A stretch of DNA of 64,000 nt, taken from contig JAMWFC010000108.1 of assembly GCA_027475525.1 (NCBI GenBank), positions 63,811-127,810 on the forward strand, in the 5' to 3' direction. Source of the stretch: Macrolepiota albuminosa (Eukaryota > Basidiomycota > Agaricomycetes > Agaricales > Agaricaceae). A program made the position numbers and the translations under genes. The notes under the pieces are model-generated. The model was not told where the DNA came from and made no database searches. It worked only from the letters and a program-made list of their open reading frames with translations. Positions 31,937 through 42,148 of the stretch are shown one piece after another (the first letter of the stretch is position 1; each line of letters opens with the position of its first letter).

Positions 31937-32090
31937 GAATATTCCACTGAACCACTGGGACTGGTTGCACCGCTGACATCAGCTGGCTCACATGCCGACA
32001 TCAGCTACTGTCCGAATATTCCACTGAACCACTGGGACTGGTTGCACCGCTGACATCAGCTGGCTCACATGCCGACATCAGCTACTGTCC
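31937..32090. repeat. 77-bp tandem duplication
   Basis: 31937-32013 is repeated at 32014-32090. Confidence 0.9.
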
Positions 32091-32145
32091 GCTACCGTCC
32101 GCTGGCATGCCAGCGGACAGCAGACACTCACGCACCCTCTTCCGC
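31990..32145 (-). repeat. Dispersed repeat R1, copy d, outer part
   Basis: Inverted R1 end (TGGCATGCCAGC palindrome, CACTCACGCACCCTCTTCC), interrupted by Gypsy-B. It continues at 40817. Confidence 0.75.
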
Positions 32146-33114
32146 TGTGGACGTGGGTTGGAGTACCTGATGGATTCGACGAGAGAACGAAAGAGTCGGG
32201 AAGAGAGGCCGAAGGTGAAAGTCGAATTGAATGGGAAAATGGGGAGATGTGAAGTACACGTAAAGTACTGCACGTCGCGTCGTGACGAAGTTCGTGGACC
32301 AGTCAAAGAAAAGCACCAGCAAGAATAAAAGGAACAAGCGTAGTCAAGCTCTAGACAGGTTCCAGTAGAGAGAGTAGAAGCGACAGCTCAGTAGTGGAGA
32401 ACACAAGACCCCAGAGAACCGCGAGAATAGAGAAGCCGTGAAGATTAAACAAGCCGAGAAGCGAGCCGCAGTAGACGAGAATCAAGCCGAAGCAGAGAGA
32501 TCAAAGTCCCGAGTTGCCGAAGTCAGTGTCAGGATAGACGGAACACAAGACTGACAGAGACAGAGCCGTGACAGAGAAGATCACCAAGAAGCCGAGAAGA
32601 GCCGAGTACGCTGCCGAAGACAGCGAGCACGCGGAGTTTGACGTCGGACCGAACGTCTACAAAGACAGAACCGAGCCGAGCGAGACGATACCTAAGACCA
32701 GACCAGATAGCGACGAGACAGAATTACGAGGCGCACGAATCAAGCAGAGCTCAAGACCGAAAGATTATGGGGTGTAGAAACCTATTCTATTGGTATGTTT
32801 TTCTCGCCTCTTATACGTATTATACACATTCTTGGGATCGACGATTCATCCCCAGAGTTCCTCAATATCGACGATCCCTCCCGGATTTTGTTTTCGACCG
32901 CTGGTCGGTCTCATAATCCCCAAACTTTAATTTCTTCTTGCCCCAATCGCACTCCCGATTTCCCAATACATCCGTACTTCCCTCATTGCAAGCCTACTTC
33001 GAACGTTACCTCTTTATTCTACACGCGCTTGTCATTTCCGTAGTCGAATCCCATTTGCCTTTCGTTCCTTCGTATCAGCCCGATTCTATCAACAGTCTCC
33101 CTTCTCCTACCACA
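32146..33114 (-). repeat. 3' LTR of Gypsy-B (969 bp)
   Basis: It starts TGTGGACGTGGG and ends CCTACCACA on the plus strand (TG...CA). It matches 39771-40816 almost base for base. I noticed one substitution (AAAGGAAC versus AAAGAAAC) apart from the 77-bp duplication in the other copy. CCGC flanks both outer ends. Confidence 0.92.
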
Positions 33115-33127
33115 GACTGCACGGAAC

Positions 33128-36100
33128 TTAGACGATGACCCCATCGTCCGGAGAAGTCGCGACCGCCTGAGTTAACCATTCGACATTTAAGAAAGCGAGC
33201 GGTATGTCGGCGTCCCCAACCATGTCTCCAATCAAAGAGTGTGCCCCCCTCAAATGAACGTTATCCATGAAGGACTGCCATATTGCCGAACGTTCTCCGC
33301 GTTTATGCCTACTCTCATCCTCCGTCTTTACAATTACCCCCACCGTTTTAACTGTCTGGAACTCCTCTCGAAAGTAGAAGACCTTCAACCTATTAGCTGC
33401 GATTGAGTCACGTTTGACACTCCCATCGAGTTCCCTCAGTTGGTACGTCGTATCCCAAAGCTTGCGATGAACGATAAAAGGTCCAGACCATCTGAGAGCG
33501 AACTTGTGTCCTTTTTGCCCCTCTAACCATGTCTCGTGTACTAGCACCCAAGTCCCTTCTTCAAATTCTCCACTGGACAAAGTTTTCGCAAACTTGTCGT
33601 TAAACGCCGCGACCGCCTTAAGTCTTGCCGCCTTCTGTCGTTCAAGAGCAATCACTAACTTCTCGTCACGTCTAACCAACTGCCTCATCCTCGTCGCCAA
33701 CAACTCCTCTGTTGATCTCACCTGATCCCAGTCAAGAGCTTCCCAAGTGATGTCCGCAATGTCGAAGGCAAAGAACGGTTCCCGACCGTAAAGCAAGAAG
33801 TAAGGAGTGTGACCAGTCATCCTCGACGTTGTCGTCCTCATCGCTAATAACCCAGCCTCCACGAATAAGGGCCACTTCCCCGAATCCCTACCACAGGCCT
33901 TTAATATGGAATCGCATAATGTTTTGTGCGCCCTTTCTACGATGCCGTTGCCTTCCGGATGGTATGGCGAAGAGACTATGACGGTAAGTCCGTATTGCTT
34001 GTAAATGTACTCGGCCGCTCCCAGGAACTCCTTCCCTCCGTCTGTGATGAACGCAGGAATATGACCGAATCGGCAAATAATATCTTCATACATAAACTTT
34101 CCCCAGGACACGGAGTCCGCTCTTTTTGACGCCCTAGCCTCCGGCCATCCTATTGCCGGCTCCATCCCCTGTAGAAGATACCTTTTCCCTCCATGTCCGT
34201 CTCCCATATGAACCGTGTCCAAACAAAAGTATCGCAAAATGGCGGCACTCCATGTTGGAGAGAAAGCGACTTTGGGCCTCGTCCTTGATCGTAACTGGCA
34301 AATATTGCAGGACCGTACGAAGTACGCCACATCATCATACAGGTTGGGCCAATAGAACCTGTCGAATAACGTTTTATACGTCGCGTCGCGTCCTCTGTGC
34401 CCTGTGTCGTTATGTGCCTCAGCTATCAGCTCCCGCCGTCTCTCTTTCCTCTCGACAACTAGCCTCGGTTGTCTACCTTTAATTGGCACTAGCCATAGCT
34501 TGTCCCCGTATAGAAAATATCGTTTCGAATTCTTGATGAAAGCAGACCGTTCCTTCTCTGTCGTACACCATTTCGGGATTCTCAAGCTTTGCAAATACAC
34601 CCTGATTTCCGTCCATACCCCCTCCGGCTCTTCATCCTTGAGTCCAAACTTATGTTTTGCGCATGACACCTCTTCTCCTACGCTCTCGTCGAATCCTGTT
34701 CCCCATACACTCTGAATCACACTTAGAGAGACGACCTCTTCCCCCCACTGGACCTGTATCTCTTTCTCCACTTTCCGACGTCTTCGACAAAACTCCCTTC
34801 CCAGGAAAACGAACGGATCCGACATCGCAGACAAAGCCAGGCTGACAGACATCATATTTTGTTTGTCACTTCCAACACCGTCGTTCGCGAAGGATCGCCT
34901 CTTGGTCGTCACACCGAACAAGAGCATGAAAATCGCCTTGGAGCTTGTAACGAAGGTCGCGCATGGAGTCTTCGGCATCCTCCTGACGTGCTCCACGAGA
35001 TGCTTAAGTTGCCCAGTCCTCCAATCTGTTTCCTCCCCGTCATTCGATAAACATGCCGCGACATCGTATGAAAGTCTTGAAGACACTTCCCCCACGAATC
35101 TGTCCAAAAACTCCTCCGAGTCCGAATCTTCCGAGTCGTCATCAGCCTTTTTACGTCTCGACAGCCCGTCGGGTCCTTGATGTGACTGAGCTGGTACGTG
35201 CTTCAAATTAAAGTCGAAGAGAGAAATATATAGTATCCAGCGCGTCATAGGTGCGTTCGGAAGATCGGGGTTTTGAATCATTTCCACCAAGAATTTTGCA
35301 TCGACATCCACCCGAAAATAAACGCCCCAAATTCTATGCCTCAAAGCTTTTAACGCCCTAAAAAGACCATAAAGTTCGCACTTGGGCTGCGAGTACCTTG
35401 ACTCCGTCTCGTTAAAGGTGCACGATCCGAACAAGGCTGGCTTCTTTTCCTCTCCTCTATACTGTTGAAGGATCCATCCCGCACCATTCTTGCACGAATC
35501 TACCCCAACGACGACCAATCCATGCAAGTCTCCTTCTCTAGAAGTCGTAACTTTTGAATGCTTCCGTGCGTCTTTGTAATCAATAACAATGAGCACGGGC
35601 GCCGTCGTGATAAGGTTTTTAATCGTGTCCATCGCCTGACATTCTCCCTCCCCGAAGTAAAATTCCTTGTCTACCCCTCGGGTCAGCAGCGTCAATGGTT
35701 TCGCCACCAAAGAAAAATTCCTGATCCATCGTCTCCCCACTCCTGCTGTCCCCAGAAAGGATCTGACGTCCGAAACATCCGACGGAATCAACCATTTCTC
35801 AATTCTAGAAACCAGACCTCGCTCCAGGTGCCAACCTTCCATAGAAACGACAGATCCAACGATGTTCAACTTCGGTGTCGCCAATATCAGCTTGTTCCCA
35901 GATGCCGTGATGCCAGCCTCAATGAACCGAGCGAAAAATCGGTCAAGAATCGTCGCGTACTCGTAAATCGTCCTTCTGATCCCTGGTGCTATCTCCTCCC
36001 CGCCGTACCACGACTTGGGTCCCATTATCCCCACGTCATCCACGAACCCATTCCCATTCGGCGGTCGAGCTTCCTTCTCCTCCTTTATCGTATGGTCCAC

Positions 36101-37162
36101 ACATTTTTGGAACTCAGGTAACGAATTAGTTGCGCCCTGAGGCAACGTCGTTCCCCTCTGAGCACCCAGCGCACATCCGAAAGTCGTTAACGGCCTGGAT
36201 ATCATGGCTAATTTCCTCCCATCATATCCAGCAAACAGATCGCACAACCCATAGACCCCTCTCCCCACGAACCCCTCGGCAAAGTCGTCAACTCTTGGTG
36301 GCAAAGCAGCATCCCGTACCGTCACTTTATTTAACTCCTGTACATCTTGAACAATCCTAATTCCATTTTTCTTAGCGACAGCAAAGATTCTAGATCTGTA
36401 GGAAGCGGTGGACGGTTCGAACTTCCCTGCACGTTCCTGCGCCAACAAGGCTTCCCTAACTTGCTCTTCTATGGCCTTGGGAATCCTAATCGGTTGTTGA
36501 ACCCACGGGGTATGTTCGATCACTGGTATCTCGTAGTCGTCGAAATACTTGGGTGAGAACGTCCCTCGCTCCGAGTCATCAAAGGCTAATGCGTCCTCCC
36601 TCTGTGTCAACACGTAAACCAAGAGATCGATTTCCCTCGGCTGCAAGAACCCGTCCGGCACCTTCCCCACGATGCGATCTAGCCTTTCCCTTGACAATTT
36701 ATCTGTCGGAATAAAGTCCTTCAGAAATGGGGGATCTTTTGGCAAAGGCGGTGGTTCTTTAATCACTACCGGTCGAAAAACCTGCCCCTCCGGGTTGGGC
36801 ATGTAGCTAGGTACCGGTCGAACCTTTCGATCCACAGGTTTGTACTTCGTCCTTCGTTGTAGAACATTTGCTGATAAAATTTCGTTCCCTTCCCTAACCT
36901 CTTCCACCTCAAATACCCTCCTAGTCCACGGCGTCGTACGCGGTTTAATCGGTACTGACGACGAAAACGCCACCCTTCTCAACAACTCGTCGTAACTTTC
37001 CGGCGGATCTCTTTCCTCCAAATCCCATGTCTCCTCCTCCTCGCCACCAGACTCATCGCCATGACCAATTACATAACTCCCCACCATAGCATACAGACTC
37101 TCCCCAAGGCGTGGAATAGATGCGGGCTGATTTTCAGGCCTTGGTCCCGCACCCACATTCAA
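33128..37162 (-). CDS. pol: Gypsy-B pol polyprotein (RT, RNase H, integrase)
   Basis: Replicates and inserts the element. The open frame is 1344 codons. Reverse transcriptase spans about residues 225-480: KKNGIRIVQD, LCDLFAGYD, TLPQGATNS, and the active site FVDDVGI near 373-379. RNase H spans about 545-670: GVDSCKNGAGW, SQPKCELYG, VDVDAKF, GPDGLSR. Integrase has the zinc region H-x4-H (AHNDTGHRG, near 917-922) with C-x2-C (CNICQ, near 952-955), then D982 in LDTVHMG, D1040 in FITDGG and E1075 in IVERAHK. The C-terminal part has a GPF-like SGPFIVHRK block and no chromodomain. The first codon of the open frame is TTG. The frame overlaps the gag TGA in the -1 frame, so pol is probably made by -1 frameshifting or reinitiation. 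No internal stop. Confidence 0.95.
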   Translation of the reverse strand: MNVGAGPRPENQPASIPRLGESLYAMVGSYVIGHGDESGGEEEETWDLEERDPPESYDELLRRVAFSSSVPIKPRTTPWTRRVFEVEEVREGNEILSANVLQRRTKYKPVDRKVRPVPSYMPNPEGQVFRPVVIKEPPPLPKDPPFLKDFIPTDKLSRERLDRIVGKVPDGFLQPREIDLLVYVLTQREDALAFDDSERGTFSPKYFDDYEIPVIEHTPWVQQPIRIPKAIEEQVREALLAQERAGKFEPSTASYRSRIFAVAKKNGIRIVQDVQELNKVTVRDAALPPRVDDFAEGFVGRGVYGLCDLFAGYDGRKLAMISRPLTTFGCALGAQRGTTLPQGATNSLPEFQKCVDHTIKEEKEARPPNGNGFVDDVGIMGPKSWYGGEEIAPGIRRTIYEYATILDRFFARFIEAGITASGNKLILATPKLNIVGSVVSMEGWHLERGLVSRIEKWLIPSDVSDVRSFLGTAGVGRRWIRNFSLVAKPLTLLTRGVDKEFYFGEGECQAMDTIKNLITTAPVLIVIDYKDARKHSKVTTSREGDLHGLVVVGVDSCKNGAGWILQQYRGEEKKPALFGSCTFNETESRYSQPKCELYGLFRALKALRHRIWGVYFRVDVDAKFLVEMIQNPDLPNAPMTRWILYISLFDFNLKHVPAQSHQGPDGLSRRKKADDDSEDSDSEEFLDRFVGEVSSRLSYDVAACLSNDGEETDWRTGQLKHLVEHVRRMPKTPCATFVTSSKAIFMLLFGVTTKRRSFANDGVGSDKQNMMSVSLALSAMSDPFVFLGREFCRRRRKVEKEIQVQWGEEVVSLSVIQSVWGTGFDESVGEEVSCAKHKFGLKDEEPEGVWTEIRVYLQSLRIPKWCTTEKERSAFIKNSKRYFLYGDKLWLVPIKGRQPRLVVERKERRRELIAEAHNDTGHRGRDATYKTLFDRFYWPNLYDDVAYFVRSCNICQLRSRTRPKVAFSPTWSAAILRYFCLDTVHMGDGHGGKRYLLQGMEPAIGWPEARASKRADSVSWGKFMYEDIICRFGHIPAFITDGGKEFLGAAEYIYKQYGLTVIVSSPYHPEGNGIVERAHKTLCDSILKACGRDSGKWPLFVEAGLLAMRTTTSRMTGHTPYFLLYGREPFFAFDIADITWEALDWDQVRSTEELLATRMRQLVRRDEKLVIALERQKAARLKAVAAFNDKFAKTLSSGEFEEGTWVLVHETWLEGQKGHKFALRWSGPFIVHRKLWDTTYQLRELDGSVKRDSIAANRLKVFYFREEFQTVKTVGVIVKTEDESRHKRGERSAIWQSFMDNVHLRGAHSLIGDMVGDADIPLAFLNVEWLTQAVATSPDDGVIV

Positions 37163-39690
37163 TTTTCCGCTTCGTCTTCGTCCGCGTCCTCGACCGTTGG
37201 TCTGTGTTTACACCTCGAATGTCCCATAACCTCTAGTGATTCTTTGTTCCTAACTTCGTTCGGTGCTGTTAATGGCACCGACAGCGTCGCCCTGTCTCCT
37301 TGGTACCCCTCCTGCCAAATCCTCATCGTCATTCCTCCCTTCCGATCATACTGGATTGACGCCGTATACCATTGTAACCATGGTTGCCCAAGAATGACGT
37401 CTCCTGACCCCTCGGATCCCCGTACTGCCCCATTAACAAAGAAATGATGATCAAAAGCGTGTCCGCCTATCTTGACCGACACGTCTCTCGCGCATCCTTT
37501 TAACCTGACTGGATCCCCGTGGATCCCTTTCAGCGACCATCGAGTCCCGTCCAGATCCAACGATAACTGAGTTTTTTCGTACAAATATCCCGGGCACAGG
37601 TTAAGTTCCGAACCTGTGTCGACCATGAACACCGCCTTTATTCCTCCGAACGTCCCTTCAAACTTCCCCGTCACCATCGCGAACAGCGGAACTGGACACT
37701 TGTGCAACTTTACGGCTGATGCGTATCTTACTTCGATCGCTTCTTCTGTTATTACGTCCGCGTCGTACTCCACGTGGACCTTCGAACCTTCATATTCCAA
37801 CCCATCTTCTTCTCCTCCCTGCACTCCCTCCGTTTTCAGCTCCATACACCCACACGGACACAAATCCTCGTCGAATCTCTCCACCATACTTGCCACCACC
37901 ATCTTATCCACATACTCTCGCCGTGTTTTGGTCATGTTCGCCATCCTTTTCTGAAACTCGGGTGAGCATCCTAGGAACTGTCCGACTGTCATGGTAATCA
38001 TAGTCTCATCCAATAGTTTCGACTCCATCGAATCGAAGTCTATTTTCTCCTGAACCGTCGACGTGAAATGGTACGACGGCTGAGCACGTCCTCCACCCGC
38101 TTGCTCCTTCTTCTCTCCTCCTCTCGTGTTTTGTACCGGTGGAGATGCGTGCTGAGGGGACCTCGATTCATGCGGTTTGGGAGCTGTAGATTTCTTCGTC
38201 TCCTTCTTCGTCTCCTCCTTGCCTGCCTTTCTCTTCTCAACCTCTGTCTTCACCTCCTTCGACTGTTCGGACACATTCTTTCTAGCCGGTATCTTGATCG
38301 TCGGTGAATGTTTTGTAGGATCGTGACGAACATCGTCCTTTTGCGTACGAATTGCCGGACTCGCTCCAGCTCGCCAGACAGGAGTCGATTCCACCATTGA
38401 TACCCCGAACGTTTCCCGGGTCAGGACATTCCTACCATCGAGTTGAAGTCCGACCAGGTTCGTCGTAACCATGTGAGGGGGAATATCTCTTCTTTCGTCT
38501 CTCCTGTCCACCATCTTTCCTTTCATCTCCACTCTCCTCGTCCTCATCTCCCGAATCTTTTGTGCCACTCCTCCTGCGTCCCTTGTTGGTGGCGGTAAGT
38601 CTTCTCCATCCATCAAAACCAAACGACCTCGCTTATCATATCGAATCAATTCTTCCTCCAGAAGCTTGTGCGTTTGAGGACAATTGTTGTAACCAAACGC
38701 GTGTTCCTCCGGACATCTACACCCTCCCATGCCACATCTCCTCCCTGTCGTTGATCCTCCGCTCACCATGTTTCCTTGCGCCGCCCTAAAACCCTCCGCC
38801 ATCGCCAAACGCAACTGGTCCAACCCCTTTGCTAGATCATCTACCGAAACTGACTGTGCCGGAATCACTTTTACAGTGGGGTTCTGTCCATCCACCTTGG
38901 GAGCTTTCTTTCTTCTTCTTTTCTCGGCCCTCCACTCTCTCTTTTCTGACTCCTTGTCCGAACCATCCGACTCTCCCTCGCTTTCCGGCATCACGATCGG
39001 GGCTCGTACGTTGTTGATGTTAAGAACGTTAAACTCTGCTAGTAACCATTTCATCTGATTCTCGATTGTTGGTGGGTTCGTGGTCGTCTCGTTTTCCGTC
39101 GGCACTTTCCTACTGATCCTCAATCTCAGGTCATCCGGTATTCCTCGATAGAAACACCAGTTCAAGTCCTGCTCCGTAATGCGTCTCGGTTCTTGGGTTA
39201 ACGGAACCGAAAGTCGCTTGAACTGCCTGTAGTACTCGCCAACTTCTTGTTTTGAAGTGATGCTCCCCTCTAACCCATGTTTCGTCGTCCAAGCCCAAAA
39301 CGACTCCAAATTTACGACCGACTCCGAGTCATTCATCCCGTACAAGTCGATCATCATCACCCTCAATGCTACCCAATCGTCCGCTCCTAACTCCGGCATG
39401 TTCTCGATCACCCTCTTCACCTTTCTTGAACAATAACGGAACACGTAGCCGGGCAACTGCGAATGAATGATCCTCGCCCTGTCCGCGTGTTGTTCTAACG
39501 AATCCAAAAAGTCCTGAACCCGATTGCCATCAAAGTACGGCGCATGACGATCGTGTGGTGCTGGCATGGGAACCGCGTTATTACAACCTCCATTCCCAAC
39601 CGAAGACTGAACTTCAGGAGGAGTCTGTTCCCCGGCGGAAGTCTGCACACCGGGGGACGCCTGACTCGATGACTCCGATTCTGCGTCCAT
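37159..39690 (-). CDS. gag: Gypsy-B gag with C-terminal aspartic protease
   Basis: Structural and maturation protein of about 843 residues from ATG at 39690. The N-terminal Ser/Gln-rich leader is followed by the capsid-like region (FDGNRVQDFLDSLEQHA, then LYGMNDSES and YYRQFKRLS). A Cys/His cluster CGMGGCRCPEEHAFGYNNC near residue 322 may replace a standard zinc knuckle. A charged Lys/Glu linker follows. A TVGQFLGCSPEFQKRM motif lies near 570. A CPCGC cluster occurs near 614. Retropepsin has the catalytic VDTGSE near 694 and the ILGQPWL flap-end motif near 769. It ends at TGA 37161-37159 within the overlap with pol. Intact. Confidence 0.92.
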   Translation of the reverse strand: MDAESESSSQASPGVQTSAGEQTPPEVQSSVGNGGCNNAVPMPAPHDRHAPYFDGNRVQDFLDSLEQHADRARIIHSQLPGYVFRYCSRKVKRVIENMPELGADDWVALRVMMIDLYGMNDSESVVNLESFWAWTTKHGLEGSITSKQEVGEYYRQFKRLSVPLTQEPRRITEQDLNWCFYRGIPDDLRLRISRKVPTENETTTNPPTIENQMKWLLAEFNVLNINNVRAPIVMPESEGESDGSDKESEKREWRAEKRRRKKAPKVDGQNPTVKVIPAQSVSVDDLAKGLDQLRLAMAEGFRAAQGNMVSGGSTTGRRCGMGGCRCPEEHAFGYNNCPQTHKLLEEELIRYDKRGRLVLMDGEDLPPPTRDAGGVAQKIREMRTRRVEMKGKMVDRRDERRDIPPHMVTTNLVGLQLDGRNVLTRETFGVSMVESTPVWRAGASPAIRTQKDDVRHDPTKHSPTIKIPARKNVSEQSKEVKTEVEKRKAGKEETKKETKKSTAPKPHESRSPQHASPPVQNTRGGEKKEQAGGGRAQPSYHFTSTVQEKIDFDSMESKLLDETMITMTVGQFLGCSPEFQKRMANMTKTRREYVDKMVVASMVERFDEDLCPCGCMELKTEGVQGGEEDGLEYEGSKVHVEYDADVITEEAIEVRYASAVKLHKCPVPLFAMVTGKFEGTFGGIKAVFMVDTGSELNLCPGYLYEKTQLSLDLDGTRWSLKGIHGDPVRLKGCARDVSVKIGGHAFDHHFFVNGAVRGSEGSGDVILGQPWLQWYTASIQYDRKGGMTMRIWQEGYQGDRATLSVPLTAPNEVRNKESLEVMGHSRCKHRPTVEDADEDEAEN

Positions 39691-39752
39691 TTCTCTCAAC
39701 TCACTACTACTTTCGCCTCGTTAAATCAATTTCAATACTCCAATATAACCCC

Positions 39753-39770
39753 CTGTCTCGGTCACCAATC
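39753..39770 (-). other. Primer-binding-site region of Gypsy-B
   Basis: Read on the minus strand directly after the 5' LTR (…CCACA): GAT then TGGTGACCGAGACAG. A TGG start 3 nt from the LTR fits pairing with a tRNA 3' CCA end. The tRNA species is not assigned. Confidence 0.55.
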
Positions 39771-40816
39771 TGTGGACGTGGGTTGGAGTACCTGATGGAT
39801 TCGACGAGAGAACGAAAGAGTCGGGAAGAGAGGCCGAAGGTGAAAGTCGAATTGAATGGGAAAATGGGGAGATGTGAAGTACACGTAAAGTACTGCACGT
39901 CGCGTCGTGACGAAGTTCGTGGACCAGTCAAAGAAAAGCACCAGCAAGAATAAAAGAAACAAGCGTAGTCAAGCTCTAGACAGGTTCCAGTAGAGAGAGT
40001 AGAAGCGACAGCTCAGTAGTGGAGAACACAAGACCCCAGAGAACCGCGAGAATAGAGAAGCCGTGAAGATTAAACAAGCCGAGAAGCGAGCCGCAGTAGA
40101 CGAGAATCAAGCCGAAGCAGAGAGATCAAAGTCCCGAGTTGCCGAAGTCAGTGTCAGGATAGACGGAACACAAGACTGACAGAGACAGAGCCGTGACAGA
40201 GAAGATCACCAAGAAGCCGAGAAGAGCCGAGTACGCTGCCGAAGACAGCGAGCACGCGGAGTTTGACGTCGGACCGAACGTCTACAAAGACAGAACCGAG
40301 CCGAGCGAGACGATACCTAAGACCAGACCAGATAGCGACGAGACAGAATTACGAGGCGCACGAATCAAGCAGAGCTCAAGACCGAAAGATTATGGGGTGT
40401 AGAAACCTATTCTATTGGTATGTTTTTCTCGCCTCTTATACGTATTATACACATTCTTGGGATCGACGATTCATCCCCAGAGTTCCTCAATATCGACGAT
40501 CCCTCCCGGATTTTGTTTTCGACCGCTGGTCGGTCTCATAATCCCCAAACTTTAATTTCTTCTTGCCCCAATCGCACTCCCGATTTCCCAATACATCCGT
40601 ACTTCCCTCATTGCAAGCCTACTTCGAACGTTACCTCTTTATTCTACATCGCACTCCCGATTTCCCAATACATCCGTACTTCCCTCATTGCAAGCCTACT
40701 TCGAACGTTACCTCTTTATTCTACACGCGCTTGTCATTTCCGTAGTCGAATCCCATTTGCCTTTCGTTCCTTCGTATCAGCCCGATTCTATCAACAGTCT
40801 CCCTTCTCCTACCACA
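39771..40816 (-). repeat. 5' LTR of Gypsy-B (1046 bp, includes a 77-bp duplication)
   Basis: Same as 32146-33114 except for 77 extra bases (40571-40724 duplication). The length difference 1046-969 is exactly 77. Confidence 0.92.
40571..40724. repeat. 77-bp tandem duplication
   Basis: 40571-40647 is repeated exactly at 40648-40724. It is absent from the partner LTR. Confidence 0.93.
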
Positions 40817-42065
40817 CCGCCCTTCCCCCTCTTTCTCCTCAGTGCCATCCTCTCTACTCCCCACACTACCTCACATGCCACCCCGCTTCCCTCCTCCCCC
40901 CTGACCTGACGTCCGACGTCTGCTACGTCCGCTGGCATACCAGCGGACACCCACGCTCCTCCCCTTCCCCCTTTCCCCTCTTTCTCCCCACCCCCATCCC
41001 TCTTCCGCCACCCCCCACGCTCTCTGAGATGCCACCCCATGCGGCGGACACCCACGCACCCCGTTTCCTTCTCTCCCGCCCTGATGCCAGACAATGCCGG
41101 GGGTTGCCGACGGATACCAGCAGATATCCAGCGGATGCCGACGGATGCCAGCGGGTCACGACGGCTGCCAATGAACTCCGACGGATGCCAGCTGATGGCC
41201 AGCTGATGGCTGCTGATGCCAACGCCCCTTTCAGGCCACGAAAACTCTTTTGGGAGGTATGCCACCCCCCTTCCACCTCAAAAAATCCATACGGGAACCT
41301 GCAGAAACGTAGGTGGGCGTCTGTTCATTGTGTTATCCGACCTTTGAATCTATCCGTTAGTAACAGACCTGTGGTGCAACGGTTAAATGTGTGTTCCGTT
41401 GCTGGAGGCTTTCCCAAGGCCGGGGGTTCGATTCCCCCCCACAGGCATACGGCGGGCAAGACGAAGTTACTTTTTTCCTTGGTCCAACCAGACTCCGTGG
41501 ACCTGCATAGGCCTCTGTGGATGTCCGCTGGTGTCCTGCGCAGGCCTGGGAGGGCCTGCGTAGGTTTGAGTCCGTCAACGTACGTCTGCGTGGATGTCCG
41601 CTGGTGGCTTGCGTAGGCCTGCGTAGATTTTCAGGGCCCTTTTGTGGATGTACGCTGGCGTCGGGGGTGGGAAAAGGATGGAAGGGGAGACGCGCAGCCT
41701 CGAGTTATTGCAGGGAGGAATGGAGAGGGGAGGGAAGTGGGGAACCTCGAGGAGGGTTTATTCATGCCATGAAGTCCGCCAATGGAGGAGGTTTTCACTC
41801 GTGTGCTGATGCCCGCTGGCAGCCGCTGACACACATTGACGTCTGCTAGTGTCCACTGGCATCCGCCGGGCCTGCATGTGCATGTGTATGCCCGCCTTTT
41901 ATCGATCCACTGGACTGTGTCATACAGCACATTGTGACACGTCCACGGCTCTGTATTCTATGGCACTGTGGGGACTGTTCCGCTCCAGTGTAGCGGACTC
42001 TGCTGGACATGTATGGTACGGCACAAAGCGGGCTCCCGTACAACGTATGACACGTACCGTTGTGA
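40817..42065 (-). repeat. Dispersed repeat R1, copy d, main part
   Basis: Inverted R1, from the C-rich TTTCTCC blocks through the GGATGCC short repeats, the tRNA-like unit, the CATCCAC module and the TACGTGTC-type start at about 42065. Confidence 0.8.
41368..41445 (+). tRNA. tRNA-like core of R1d (best-preserved pol III boxes)
   Basis: CCTGTGG...CCACAGG acceptor-like stem; A-box TGGTGCAACGG; T-arm GGGGG-TTCGATT-CCCCC containing B-box GGTTCGATTCC. The middle could form a long variable arm (GGC...GCC), but the anticodon stem is weak. Probably the pol III promoter of a SINE-like repeat. Confidence 0.55.
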
Positions 42066-42148
42066 TGCCCTACCCTGACTCTGACTCTGGGTTGGATGGC
42101 CCTATAGCAAATGCCATAGCAGACTCCTTTGCAGCACATTTCAAATGA

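Larger units (their letters stand above)
30890..31989 (-). repeat. KDZ terminal region and tRNA-like SINE field
   Basis: It corresponds, inverted, to 6970-8388 plus 9160-9350. It starts with the TTACATTTTTGTAAACTATAG stretch, a poly-A run and AATTAGCTAAGCAGGTC, then tRNA-like units. Open frames here mirror those at 7183-7440 and are repeat-derived. Confidence 0.55.
32146..40816 (-). mobile_element. Gypsy-B: complete Ty3/gypsy LTR retrotransposon
   Basis: About 8.67 kb with two near-identical LTRs and two long uninterrupted ORFs (gag-protease, then RT-RNase H-integrase). It is inserted in R1d. CCGC at 32142-32145 and 40817-40820 is a likely 4-bp target duplication. A primer-binding-site-like TGGTGACCGAGACAG lies next to the 5' LTR. 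No convincing polypurine tract precedes the 3' LTR: pol ends only 13 bp from it. Near-identical LTRs and intact frames imply a very recent insertion. Confidence 0.92.

Noticed and set aside
32568..32777. Small open frame duplicated at 40193-40402
   Set aside because: It lies in both LTR copies of Gypsy-B and is charged low-complexity sequence (KITKKPRRAEYA). Identity is explained by the LTR pair.
33128..37162. Chromodomain at the Gypsy-B integrase C-terminus
   Set aside because: The C-terminal 120 residues after the SGPFIVHRK block show no aromatic-cage pattern of a chromodomain.
40420..41616. A 398-codon plus-strand open frame
   Set aside because: It runs from the Gypsy-B LTR through its boundary into R1d, so it crosses an insertion junction and is not a gene.
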